Positions 50,562 through 59,452 of a DNA stretch of 64,000 bases are shown piece after piece. Both the position numbers and the translations under genes were made by a program. The DNA is from an uncultured Mycobacteriaceae bacterium. GTDB taxonomy: Bacteria; Actinomycetota; Actinomycetes; Mycobacteriales; Mycobacteriaceae. Every line of letters begins with the position of its first letter. Position 1 is the stretch's first letter. The notes under the pieces are model-generated. The model made no database searches. It had not been told where the DNA came from and saw nothing but the letters and a program-made list of their open reading frames with translations. The DNA lies in the NCBI GenBank assembly GCA_902826815.1, contig CADEGF010000011.1, positions 1 through 64,000 on the forward strand, in the 5' to 3' direction.

Positions 50562-51595
50562 CGTCTGCGCCGACCGACAACGCTCTGCCCCCGAAGGCGG
50601 GCACCGACACGGCGCTGCTCAACGTCGAGGACCTGTCGATCTCGTTCCCCAGCCCCAACGGCACGGTGCACGCCGTCAACGGCATCAGCTTGGGCGTGGC
50701 CCCACGGGAGCGGGTCGCGATCGTGGGGGAGTCCGGGTCCGGCAAATCCGTCACCGCCCAGGCGCTGCTTGGGCTCTTGCCGACCGCGACGATCACCGGT
50801 CGCATCGAGTTCGACGGGCGCGACGTGCTGACCATGCCCGCCGCCGACCTGCGCGCGCTTCGCGGTGCCGACATGTCCTATGTGTTCCAAGATCCGCTGT
50901 CCTCGCTCGATCCGGTGCGCACCATCGGTGACCAGGTCTGTCAGCCACTGCGCATCCGCGGCGTCAGCCGTAAGGACGCCAAGGCGCGCGCACTGGACAT
51001 GCTTGCCGCCGTGGGCATTCCGGAACCGGCGCGCCGGTATGGCGACTACCCGCACCAGTTCTCCGGCGGTATGCGTCAGCGCGTGATGATCGCGATGGCC
51101 CTCATCGGGGAGCCGCGACTGGTCGTCGCCGACGAGCCGACGACGGCGCTCGACGTCCGGGTACAGGCAAAGATCGTCGACCTGCTGTATGCGCTGACCG
51201 AAGAGCGCGGCGTCGCAGTCGTTTTCATCACTCACGACCTCGGTATCGTCGCAGGCTTCGCCGACCGGGTGATGGTCATGTACGCGGGCCGCGTGATGGA
51301 GAGCTGCATCACCGATGAGCTCTACTACCGGTCCATCAACCCGTACACACTCGGGCTGCTGAAATCGCTGCCGCGCGTCACCGGCCCCATCCCCGAAACG
51401 CTGTCCACGATCGGCGGGCGGCCGCCATCGCCGTCAGACCTTCCGTCGGGCTGCGCATTCCATCCTCGGTGTTCCTACGTCCGCGATATCTGCCGCACCG
51501 AGACACCGCTGTTGCAGATGCCGCCGAACGGTCAACATCCCAGCGCGTGTCATCTCGCGGGCTTGCTCGCCGAGGAACCGGGGGTGTTGCGATGA
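50558..51595 (+). CDS. DppD-like ABC transporter ATPase
   Basis: 345 residues. Walker [17 protein letters not shown] (about 59-74), Q-loop VFQDPLSSLDPV, signature FSGGMRQRVMIAMAL, Walker B VVADEPTTALDV, H-loop ITHDLGIV, and a C-terminal oligopeptide/dipeptide domain with CAFHPRCSYV...C, the Cys cluster typical of Dpp/Opp ATPases. Works with the ATPase that overlaps its stop. ATG in the transferase stop. Confidence 0.9.
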   Translation: MTSAPTDNALPPKAGTDTALLNVEDLSISFPSPNGTVHAVNGISLGVAPRERVAIVGESGSGKSVTAQALLGLLPTATITGRIEFDGRDVLTMPAADLRALRGADMSYVFQDPLSSLDPVRTIGDQVCQPLRIRGVSRKDAKARALDMLAAVGIPEPARRYGDYPHQFSGGMRQRVMIAMALIGEPRLVVADEPTTALDVRVQAKIVDLLYALTEERGVAVVFITHDLGIVAGFADRVMVMYAGRVMESCITDELYYRSINPYTLGLLKSLPRVTGPIPETLSTIGGRPPSPSDLPSGCAFHPRCSYVRDICRTETPLLQMPPNGQHPSACHLAGLLAEEPGVLR

Positions 51596-52437
51596 CTCAC
51601 CCCGTGATCGAGGTGGCCAACCTCGTCAAGGAGTTCGGAACCGGCCGGCACGCGTCGCGGGTGCTCGACGACGTCGGCTTCACCGTGGAGCGGGGCGAGA
51701 CCGTCGGGTTGGTCGGTGAATCCGGTTCGGGAAAGTCGACGACCGCTCGGTGCATCCTGCGGCTGATCGAACCGACGTCGGGCACCGTCCGCTTCGAGGG
51801 CGAGGACGTGATGTCGTTCCGCAGGCACAAGCTGAAGGAGTACCGCGCGCGGGCGCAGATGGTTTTCCAGGACCCCTACTCGTCGCTCGATCCACGGATG
51901 TGCGTCGAGGACATCATCGCCGAGGGCATCCGCATTCACCGGCCGCGGGAGAAGCGCGAGGCAGTGCGCGAGCAGATCGTCGAACTGCTCGAACTCGTGG
52001 GGCTGCGTCCCGACCACTTGGCCCGCAGGCCTGCGGCGTTCTCCGGTGGTGAACGGCAACGCATCGGCATCGCGCGCGCACTCGCCGTCCGGCCCAGCCT
52101 GCTGATCTGCGACGAACCCGTTGCGTCGCTGGACGTGTCGATCCAGGCGCAGATCCTCAACCTGTTCGTCGACCTCAAGTCGCGGCTCGGACTGACGATG
52201 CTCTACATCGCCCACGATCTCGCGACGGTGCGGCACCTGTGCGATCGCATCGTGGTCATGCAGGGCGGTCAGATCAAGGAGATCGGTTCCCGTGACGAGA
52301 TCTACGGCGCCCCCCACGATCCCTACACGATCGCTCTGATGCGCGCGGTCCCCGAGCCGGACCCGGTGATAGCGCGCAAGCGTTCTCAGGAGCGCAGGCT
52401 GGCCGCAGGCGCGGCGGCCGGGACGGTGACGCCGTGA
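51592..52437 (+). CDS. DppF-like ABC transporter ATPase
   Basis: 281 residues. Walker [16 protein letters not shown] (about 39-53), [13 protein letters not shown], signature [31 protein letters not shown] and [13 protein letters not shown]. Somewhat shorter than usual DppF because the C-terminal oligopeptide domain with its Cys cluster is missing. ATG overlaps DppD. Confidence 0.9.
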   Translation: MTHPVIEVANLVKEFGTGRHASRVLDDVGFTVERGETVGLVGESGSGKSTTARCILRLIEPTSGTVRFEGEDVMSFRRHKLKEYRARAQMVFQDPYSSLDPRMCVEDIIAEGIRIHRPREKREAVREQIVELLELVGLRPDHLARRPAAFSGGERQRIGIARALAVRPSLLICDEPVASLDVSIQAQILNLFVDLKSRLGLTMLYIAHDLATVRHLCDRIVVMQGGQIKEIGSRDEIYGAPHDPYTIALMRAVPEPDPVIARKRSQERRLAAGAAAGTVTP

Positions 52438-53234
52438 CGTTACGAGATGGACTGCCGACAGTGGAGATCGGTGACGACCGGGTCGCGGTGATCACCCTGC
52501 ACAGGCCCGCCGTCCTCAACGCTCTCGATACGGCGAGCCACCAGGTGATCGGCGACGCGATCGGCACGCTCGAACGGGACGAATCCGTCGGTGCCGTGGT
52601 GATCGCGGGGGAGGGCCGTGCCTTCTGCTCCGGGTCTGACCTCGCCGAGATCGGTCAGCTCACCGGACAGGCTGAACAAGACTATGTGGCATTGGATTTC
52701 GCGACCAAGAACCGCGTCGCAAGCTGTACCAAACCCGTGGTCGCGGCTATCCAGGGTCATTGCGTCGGGGGCGGCCTCGAGCTAGCCCTCGCGTGCGATT
52801 TCCGGGTGGCAGGCGCGGATGCGGTGTTCAGCATGCCCGAGGTGACGCTCGGCAGCCTGCCGGGTTCGGGTGGCCTGCAACGGTTGCCCCGCCTTGTCGG
52901 TGTCGGCGCAGCGACTGACTGGATCTTGACAGGCCGACGCGTGAGCGCCGAGGAAGCCGAACGCAAGGGATTGGTAAGCCGGCTGGTGCCCGCGGGTGAA
53001 CAGCTCGCCGCGGCCAAGAAGTTGGCCGCCGAGCTGGCGACCAAGAGCCCGTTGTCTCTGCGACTGGCGAAGGTGGCATTGACCCCCGAGCCCCTCGCAG
53101 ACCGCGGCCTTGTCGCCGCATTTCAGATGTTGGCCGGAGACGCCGGCCACCGGCAGCCCTCATATGCGGCCGCCACCGAAAGATTCGCCAGAGACGGCGA
53201 TGGTTCGCGAAACTCAGAGAGGAGCACCACGTGA
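52434..53234 (+). CDS. enoyl-CoA hydratase/isomerase family protein
   Basis: 266 residues. [14 protein letters not shown] oxyanion segment (about 62-75), [15 protein letters not shown] and [23 protein letters not shown] with the two catalytic Glu positions (near 112 and 134). Cytosolic crotonase; acts on a CoA ester from the transferases nearby. GTG start overlapping the ATPase stop, and its own stop overlaps the binding-protein start. Confidence 0.87.
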   Translation: MTLRDGLPTVEIGDDRVAVITLHRPAVLNALDTASHQVIGDAIGTLERDESVGAVVIAGEGRAFCSGSDLAEIGQLTGQAEQDYVALDFATKNRVASCTKPVVAAIQGHCVGGGLELALACDFRVAGADAVFSMPEVTLGSLPGSGGLQRLPRLVGVGAATDWILTGRRVSAEEAERKGLVSRLVPAGEQLAAAKKLAAELATKSPLSLRLAKVALTPEPLADRGLVAAFQMLAGDAGHRQPSYAAATERFARDGDGSRNSERSTT

Positions 53235-54820
53235 ACTCACGGACGGCACAGGAGCGGGTATCCCGATGGCGCCGTGCGCGAACGGGTTCCCTGGCCATCT
53301 TCATGGTCATCGCCTTCGCGTTGGCGGGATGTTCCGGCGGCGGAGGCGGTGGTGGTAGCACAGGCTCGGAGGTGACGATCGCCCTTCCCGAGGAGCCGAG
53401 GACGCTGGCCAGCTGGAACGCGTATTCCAACGACGGCCACCCGGTTCTGCGCAACGTGGAAGAGGCGCTGATCAACCGCGACCCCAAGACCAACGAGCTG
53501 GTACCGGAGCTCGCGTTGTCGTGGAAGCAGGTCGACCCGACCAACTGGCAGTTCACCCTTCGGCAGAACGTCAAGTTCACCGACGGCACGGACTTCGACG
53601 CGGCTTCGGCTGCGACGTCGCTGAACTACGTGCTCGATGCGAAGAACGCGTTCCCGATGCGCACATTCCTCGGTCCCGACATCGAGGCCAGTGCGGTCGA
53701 CAAATACACGTTGAACGTGAAAACCGCTGCGCCGGACCCGATCCTGCCCACCCGCCTGTATTTCGTGACGATCCCGTCGGCGAAGCAGGTCACCGACGAT
53801 CTGGGCAGCTACGAGACCAACCCAGTCGGCACCGGGCCGTACAAGCTCGAGTCGTGGGACCGCGGCCAGAGCATCGTCCTGGTTCCCAACGATGAGTGGT
53901 GGGGGAAGGACGCCCCTGACGCGGGTGGCAAGGCGACCATCACGAAGGCGACGTATGTCTTCCGCCCCGAGACCGAGGTGCGCGCGGCGATGGTGCAGCA
54001 GGGTGAGGCCGACCTGGCACCCAAGCTGTCAAAGGAACAGTGCGATGCTGCGCCGAAGTGCGAGTCGACACCGACGGTGGAGACGGTGATCCTGCGGATC
54101 GACACCAAGAACCCCGTCTTGGCTGACCTGCGTGTGCGACAGGCTATTTCGATGGCGTTCAACAAAGAGCAAATCATGAACGACATCCTCGGTGGCGGCA
54201 AAGTCGTCGGCCAGATCGTCGGACCGTCAGCTGTCGGATACGCCGATCTGCCGCCGTACCCGTATGACCCGGAAAAGGCCAAGGCGCTCATCGCCGCGGC
54301 CAAGGCCGACGGTGTGAACGTCACCGAGCCGATAACGGTGTCTGCCCGCGAGGGTTACATACTGCGCGCCAACGAGGTGGTGCAGCTCATCGCCGAGAGC
54401 CTCACGTCGATCGGCATGACCGGTGTCACCAGCCAGACGCAGGAGACCGCCGCTTTCGAGCAGCAGTGGACGATGGGCTACCAGAACATCCCGCCCGAGC
54501 GCGCCCTTCTCGGCCTGCAACAGCACGGTCAGGAGCTGATGGACTTCTCCGGCAGTGTCGTCTCCTACTACTCCTGCGATGGCAACACCTCGGCGTACTG
54601 CGACCCCGAACTGGAGAAGATGTACGCGGCCGCGGTCGGCACCACCGGTGATGCGCGGCAGCAGGCGCTGGCCAATATCGCCAAGTACGTCTACGACAAG
54701 GTGGCGGTGGTGCCCATCGGCCAGCCGAACTTCAATTTCGGCCTGGCACAACGGCTGGACTGGAAGCCACGCACCGACGGTTTCATCCTGCTCAAGGAAA
54801 TGACACTCACCAACAGTTGA
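53231..54820 (+). CDS. family-5 (DppA/OppA-type) substrate-binding lipoprotein
   Basis: 529 residues. Signal peptide with twin Arg/basic start ([22 protein letters not shown]) ending in lipobox LAGC (Cys near 33) and a Gly-rich linker. The mature protein follows SBP_bac_5: [76 protein letters not shown]. Binds the substrate outside the membrane; family members take peptides, nickel or other organic solutes. GTG start within the hydratase stop. Confidence 0.9.
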   Translation: MNSRTAQERVSRWRRARTGSLAIFMVIAFALAGCSGGGGGGGSTGSEVTIALPEEPRTLASWNAYSNDGHPVLRNVEEALINRDPKTNELVPELALSWKQVDPTNWQFTLRQNVKFTDGTDFDAASAATSLNYVLDAKNAFPMRTFLGPDIEASAVDKYTLNVKTAAPDPILPTRLYFVTIPSAKQVTDDLGSYETNPVGTGPYKLESWDRGQSIVLVPNDEWWGKDAPDAGGKATITKATYVFRPETEVRAAMVQQGEADLAPKLSKEQCDAAPKCESTPTVETVILRIDTKNPVLADLRVRQAISMAFNKEQIMNDILGGGKVVGQIVGPSAVGYADLPPYPYDPEKAKALIAAAKADGVNVTEPITVSAREGYILRANEVVQLIAESLTSIGMTGVTSQTQETAAFEQQWTMGYQNIPPERALLGLQQHGQELMDFSGSVVSYYSCDGNTSAYCDPELEKMYAAAVGTTGDARQQALANIAKYVYDKVAVVPIGQPNFNFGLAQRLDWKPRTDGFILLKEMTLTNS

Positions 54821-54880
54821 CACCAGGTCGGGCCGGGCAGGTGACCCGCCTGCCCGGCAACGACCGGAAGGAAGTCTTTT

Positions 54881-55669
54881 ATGACGTTTAGCAACCCGTT
54901 GACGGCGGCATGGCGGGGCGGCGAGACCGTGCTGGGTGTATGGTGCACGCTGCCGGATCCGTTCGCCGCCGAGATCTTCGGCCGCCAGGGCTACGACTAC
55001 GTGTGTATCGACCAGCAGCACGGGATGATCGACGACTCGACGGCTTTCCCGATGGTGCAGGCGGTCGCGGCGTCCGGTGCGGCACCGATCGTGCGGGTCC
55101 GGTGGAACGAACCCCCGGCGATCATGTCGGCCCTCGATGCCGGTGCGCTCGGTGTCGTCGTCCCGATGATCGAGACCCGCGAGGACGCGATTGCGGCCGT
55201 GAGCGCGTGCCGCTTCCCGCCTGCTGGACAGCGGTCCTACGGGCCGATCCGGGCCCGTGACGTGATGGGTTCGACCGACCCCGATGTGCTGTCCGACGTC
55301 GCGTGCATCATCATGATCGAAACCCAGCGTGCGCTGGCCGAACTCGATGAGATCGTCTCGACCCCGGGCATCGACGGTGTCTACATCGGCCCGAGTGACC
55401 TCGCGCTCGCGTTGGGGGAGAAGCCCGGATCGACGGCCCCGATCGTCGACGACACCGTGCAGCGGATCGCCGATGTTTGCCGCCGCCATGGAGTGGCCGT
55501 CGGAATGCACACTCCCGCAGGCGCCGTCGCGCGGCGGTATGTCGAGCGCGGCTTCGACTTCGCGACGGTGTTCTCCGATGCGGGCCTGATCGCGGCCGCC
55601 GCACGCGAACAGCTGGACGTTGCACGCAACGCATCGAAACCCGTCGCCGTGCCGTCCGGCGGCTACTGA
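54881..55669 (+). CDS. HpcH/HpaI-type aldolase
   Basis: 262 residues. GVWCTLPDPFAAEIFGRQGYDYVCIDQQHG (about 20-49), VPMIETREDAIAAVSACRFPPAGQRSYGPIRA with the metal Glu and substrate Arg, IIMIETQRALAELDEI and DGVYIGPSDLALALG. The IDxEHG motif reads IDQQHG, so one acidic position is Gln. Class II pyruvate aldolase cleaving a 4-hydroxy-2-oxo acid. GGAAGGAA before the ATG. Sits between the binding protein and permease of the importer. Confidence 0.87.
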   Translation: MTFSNPLTAAWRGGETVLGVWCTLPDPFAAEIFGRQGYDYVCIDQQHGMIDDSTAFPMVQAVAASGAAPIVRVRWNEPPAIMSALDAGALGVVVPMIETREDAIAAVSACRFPPAGQRSYGPIRARDVMGSTDPDVLSDVACIIMIETQRALAELDEIVSTPGIDGVYIGPSDLALALGEKPGSTAPIVDDTVQRIADVCRRHGVAVGMHTPAGAVARRYVERGFDFATVFSDAGLIAAAAREQLDVARNASKPVAVPSGGY

Positions 55670-55683
55670 CGGGGGATCTGACC

Positions 55684-56739
55684 ATGCTGGCGGGATACAT
55701 GCTCAAACGCACCGTGCACGCGGTGCTGGTGCTGCTCGCGGTGTTGGTGGTGGTCTGGATCCTCGTCAACCAGATCGGCGACCCGGCGCGGCTGATCCTT
55801 CCGCCGTCGGCGAGCCACCAGCTCTATCTGGATACCCGCGCATCGATGGGCCTCGACGACCCGCTGCCCGAGCGGTTCTGGCGTTCGTTCTCCGGCTGGT
55901 TGCAGCTCGATTTCGGTAACTCGTTGTGGCAGAAGGTGCCCGCGCTGGGTTTGGTGCTCGATCGCCTTCCGGCGACGCTGTTGCTGACGGTGGCGACATT
56001 CCTCGTGGCGATCCCCATCTCGCTGGCACTCGGGGTACTTTCGGCGCTACGGCCGGACGGTCTGCTGGACCGGTTCCTGACCGCAGTCTCGCTGTCGGGT
56101 GTGTCGATCGCAGACTTCTGGCTCGGGCTGATGCTGATCCTGCTGTTCGGTGTGAAACTGCATCTGCTCCCGACGTCCGGCTACGGCGGAATCGAGTTTC
56201 TCGTCCTGCCCGCACTCACGTTGGCGTTCAGACCCATCGGCAGACTCGCCCAGGTGGCGCGGTCGGCGCTCGTCGAGGAGATGCAGAAGCCCTATATCGT
56301 TGCCCTGCGCGCGCAGGGCATGTCTGAGGGGCGCATCGTGCGCCGCCACGCGATGAAGAACAGCCTCATCCCGATCATCACGGTCGGCGGCGACGAACTT
56401 GCGAGCTTCCTCAACGGCGCGGTGGTGATCGAGACCATCTTCGCCTGGCCGGGTATCGGCAGCCTGTTCATCAACGCGATCGAAAGACGGGATTTGCCAC
56501 TGGTTTTGGCGTGCGTATTTGTCATCGCCACGATGGTCATCATCGTCAACCTCGTCATCGATCTCACCTACGCGTGGATCGACCCGCGGGCATCCCTGAT
56601 CGTGGACTCACGGCGGCGAAAGCGGGGTAGCGGACCCGTAACGCCGTCGACGATGGGCTCCATGACGGGCGGCGGCCAGGGCATCGCAGACGAGGACGTC
56701 GGGGCGACACCACAGTCGCTCTCGGCGACACCGACCTAG
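55684..56739 (+). CDS. DppB-like ABC permease
   Basis: 351 residues. N-terminal span VLVLLAVLVVVWILVNQIGDPARLILP, EAA loop EMQKPYIVALRAQGMSEGRIVRRHAMKNSLIPIITVGGDEL (about 200-240), FAWPGIGSLFINAIERRDLPLV and a last span. Pairs with the DppC-like permease at 47007. Longer than usual because of a polar C-terminal tail (about 45 residues after DPRASLIVDSRRRK). Confidence 0.9.
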   Translation: MLAGYMLKRTVHAVLVLLAVLVVVWILVNQIGDPARLILPPSASHQLYLDTRASMGLDDPLPERFWRSFSGWLQLDFGNSLWQKVPALGLVLDRLPATLLLTVATFLVAIPISLALGVLSALRPDGLLDRFLTAVSLSGVSIADFWLGLMLILLFGVKLHLLPTSGYGGIEFLVLPALTLAFRPIGRLAQVARSALVEEMQKPYIVALRAQGMSEGRIVRRHAMKNSLIPIITVGGDELASFLNGAVVIETIFAWPGIGSLFINAIERRDLPLVLACVFVIATMVIIVNLVIDLTYAWIDPRASLIVDSRRRKRGSGPVTPSTMGSMTGGGQGIADEDVGATPQSLSATPT

Positions 56740-56770
56740 AAACTCACCGAAAAGGCTTGAGAGGAGACGA

Positions 56771-58012
56771 ATGAGCGAGGGGGCGCAGCCCGGTCCGTTG
56801 GAAGGTGTTCGCGTACTGGACTTCACGGAGCGGATGCAGGGGCCGTACGGGACGCAGATCCTGGCCGATCTCGGGGCGGAGGTCATCAAGGTCGAGCGAC
56901 GGGTGTCGTTGACCGTCGACGGGCGGCCCGATGAACGCTACGGGCCCAACGGGCGCTACGGGCAGGATCCCGCCGACACCTCGTTCTACGCAGCGGGATT
57001 CCTTGCGGCCAACCGCAACAAGAAGAGCGTCACGGTCGACCTGAAGAACTCCGAAGGCAAGGCGGTAATAGAGCGCCTCGTCGAACAGTCCGACGTCGTC
57101 TACGAAAACTTCCGGCCCGGCGTGATGGATCGGCTGGGCATCGGCTACCAGGATTGCGCCCGTATCAATCCGTCGGTGATTTACGCGTCGGCGTACGGAT
57201 TCGGCTCGGACGGACCGTATCTGCGCAGGCCCGGCCAAGATGTGCTGGTGCAGGCCATCGGCGGCTTCGGCGCGATGAACGCGGCAGCGGACGGCAGGCC
57301 GACGCCGGTCGGGATGTCGATAACGGATCTGCTGGGGGGCATGAACGGCGCCATCGCGGTGCTGGCGGCCCTGCGCCACCGCGAGCGCACCGGCGAGGGT
57401 CAGCGAGTCGAGGTGAATCTGCTGGCCAGCGCCATCGCGGCACAGTCCGAACAGGCAGTGCACTTCCTGAACACCGATGTCGGTGAGCCCGACCGCGGCA
57501 CTGTCATGCACGCGCATCCGTATATCCCTGCACCGTATGGGTTCTACGCCACCAAGGACGGATACCTCGCGCTGTCCAGCGGCCGCCAGATCCCCGAGCT
57601 GTCGCGGATTCTCGGGCTGCCCGAGCTCACCACCGACCCCCGATTCATCACACCGAGCGCGCGCAACGATCACCGCGAAGCGTTCGAGAAGCTACTCGAA
57701 GAGGCACTGCAACAGAAGACGACGGCCGAGTGGCTGGAGCTGATGGACCCAGATGAGATGTTCGTCGCGCCGGTGAAGACGTTCGGCGATGCCTTCACCG
57801 ACGAACAGGTCGTCCAGCAGGGAATGGTCGCCACCATCGACTCACCGGTGGGCGAGCTGAGACTGCCCGCGCCGCCGTACAAGCTGTCGCGGACCCCTGC
57901 CTCGGTGCGCACCGCGCCGCCTCGTCACGGAGAGCACACCGAGGAGGTGCTCGAGGCGGCCGGCTTCAGCCGCGACGACATCGACCGGCTGCGTGACCGC
58001 AAGGCGATCTGA
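56771..58012 (+). CDS. CaiB/BaiF CoA transferase 2
   Basis: 413 residues. VLDFTERMQGPYGTQILADLGAEVIKVERR, NRNKKSVTVDLKNSEG, YENFRPGVMDRLGIGYQDCARINP, catalytic Asp in VGMSITDLLGGMNG (near 184). GAGAGGAG before the ATG. Its TGA overlaps the ATG of a paralogous transferase, so the two may form a heteromer. Confidence 0.87.
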   Translation: MSEGAQPGPLEGVRVLDFTERMQGPYGTQILADLGAEVIKVERRVSLTVDGRPDERYGPNGRYGQDPADTSFYAAGFLAANRNKKSVTVDLKNSEGKAVIERLVEQSDVVYENFRPGVMDRLGIGYQDCARINPSVIYASAYGFGSDGPYLRRPGQDVLVQAIGGFGAMNAAADGRPTPVGMSITDLLGGMNGAIAVLAALRHRERTGEGQRVEVNLLASAIAAQSEQAVHFLNTDVGEPDRGTVMHAHPYIPAPYGFYATKDGYLALSSGRQIPELSRILGLPELTTDPRFITPSARNDHREAFEKLLEEALQQKTTAEWLELMDPDEMFVAPVKTFGDAFTDEQVVQQGMVATIDSPVGELRLPAPPYKLSRTPASVRTAPPRHGEHTEEVLEAAGFSRDDIDRLRDRKAI

Positions 58013-59244
58013 TGGCGGTCGCGCAAGGACCGCTGGCCGGCATCCGGGTGCTGGACTTCACCGAGCGGATGCAGGGTCCATACGCGACGCAGATGCTCGC
58101 GGACATGGGCGCCGACGTGGTCAAGGTCGAGCGGCGGGTGGCGCTGACGGCAGACGGCCGCAGCGACGACAGGTACGGAGTGAACGGGCGCTACGGCACC
58201 GACCACGACGACTCGACGATCTATGCCGCAGGCTTCCTCGCCAACAACCGCAACAAGCGCAGCATCACCGCCGACCTGAAAACCGATGCGGGGCTGGCGA
58301 TGATTCATCGGTTGGTGCCGCAGTTCGACATCATCTACGAGAATTTCCGGCCCGGCGTGATGGATCGTCTCGGTCTCGGCTACGAACGGTGTCGGGAACT
58401 CAGTCCGAAGATCGTCTACGTGTCCGCGACCGGGTACGGGCCGGACGGCCCGCACGCTGCCAAACCTGGCCAGGATGTGCTGGTCGAGGCGCGCACCGGA
58501 TGGGGCGAGCTCAACAGTGTCGACGGGCGACCCGTACCGGTGGCATCGGCGCTTGCGGACACGCTCGGCGCGATGAACGGGGCGTTCGGGACAGTGTGCG
58601 CGATCGTGCATGCGTTGCGGACCGGAGAAGGGCAGCGGGTCCGCACCAGCCTGTACGAGAGCGCGATAGCAGGTATGGCGGAGTGGGGATTTCACTTCCT
58701 GAATTCTCCGCAGGGCGCCCCGCAACGTCCCCGTCCCGGACACGCCAGCCCGTACACACCACCCCCGTACGGCTTCTACGCCACCAAGGACGGGCACATC
58801 GCATTGTCCAGCGGTCGCCAGATCGCCACGCTATCAGGCATTCTCGGTATCGATGACCTCAGTCAGGACGACCGCTTCTCAACCTATTGGGCACGGCAGG
58901 ACAACCGTGAGGAGTTCGCCAGAATCCTCGAGGAAGCCCTCAGTCAAAAGACGACTGCGGAATGGCTTGACCTGATGGAGCCCGAGGACCTCTTCGCCGC
59001 GCCCGTCAACACGATGGCTGAGGCATTCGCCGATCCGGCGGTCGCCCACTCGGAGATGCTCACCGAACTCGATACGCCGGCCGGGCCGCTGAAGTTTCTC
59101 GGTGTTCCCTACAAACTGGACAAAACGCCTGCGACGGTCAGGACACCACCGCCGCTGCACGGCGAGCACACGGACGAGGTGCTCACGCAAGCCGGCTTCG
59201 CCACTGCCGAGATCGCGGAATTACGCAGGCAAGGTGCGATCTGA
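58012..59244 (+). CDS. CaiB/BaiF CoA transferase 3
   Basis: 410 residues, close relative of the gene directly upstream. VLDFTERMQGPYATQMLADMGADVVKVERR, NNRNKRSITADLKTDAG, YENFRPGVMDRLGLGYERC, and ALADTLGAMNG where the catalytic Asp is kept but the surrounding MSITD is ALADT. Last gene of the plus-strand catabolic run. Confidence 0.87.
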   Translation: MAVAQGPLAGIRVLDFTERMQGPYATQMLADMGADVVKVERRVALTADGRSDDRYGVNGRYGTDHDDSTIYAAGFLANNRNKRSITADLKTDAGLAMIHRLVPQFDIIYENFRPGVMDRLGLGYERCRELSPKIVYVSATGYGPDGPHAAKPGQDVLVEARTGWGELNSVDGRPVPVASALADTLGAMNGAFGTVCAIVHALRTGEGQRVRTSLYESAIAGMAEWGFHFLNSPQGAPQRPRPGHASPYTPPPYGFYATKDGHIALSSGRQIATLSGILGIDDLSQDDRFSTYWARQDNREEFARILEEALSQKTTAEWLDLMEPEDLFAAPVNTMAEAFADPAVAHSEMLTELDTPAGPLKFLGVPYKLDKTPATVRTPPPLHGEHTDEVLTQAGFATAEIAELRRQGAI

Positions 59245-59428
59245 GCGTCTCGCGTGTTACCGCCTAGCTTCCCCTTCCCTCGGCACTGGTCAGGACCGTA
59301 GCCGGCCCCAGCCCTAGGAATCGGACCTGACCTGCGCGTTAGAGGCAGCCCGAAACGTCCACCACAGCGAGTTATGGCGGACTAGCGTGGGTAGTCGAAT
59401 GTGCGAGGCGACGGGAGGAGCAGCAACG

Positions 59429-59452
59429 ATGGCAGGGTGGCCGCAGCCGTGA
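59429..59452 (+). CDS. seven-residue upstream ORF
   Basis: ATG with GGGAGGAG (59414-59421) eight to fifteen bases before it encodes MAGWPQP and stops at a TGA that overlaps the GTG of the acyltransferase gene (GTGA). May be a leader peptide that delivers ribosomes to the weak GTG start. No evidence that the peptide itself matters. Confidence 0.35.
   Translation: MAGWPQP

Noticed and set aside
26322..59244. CaiB-type transferases thought to lack their catalytic Asp
   Set aside because: I first aligned the Asp with the residue after the GQ motif. The formyl-CoA transferase Asp169 lies earlier, in the GDSNTG-like segment, and all four proteins keep an Asp there (MTDIATG, SITDVLGG, SITDLLGG, LADTLGA).
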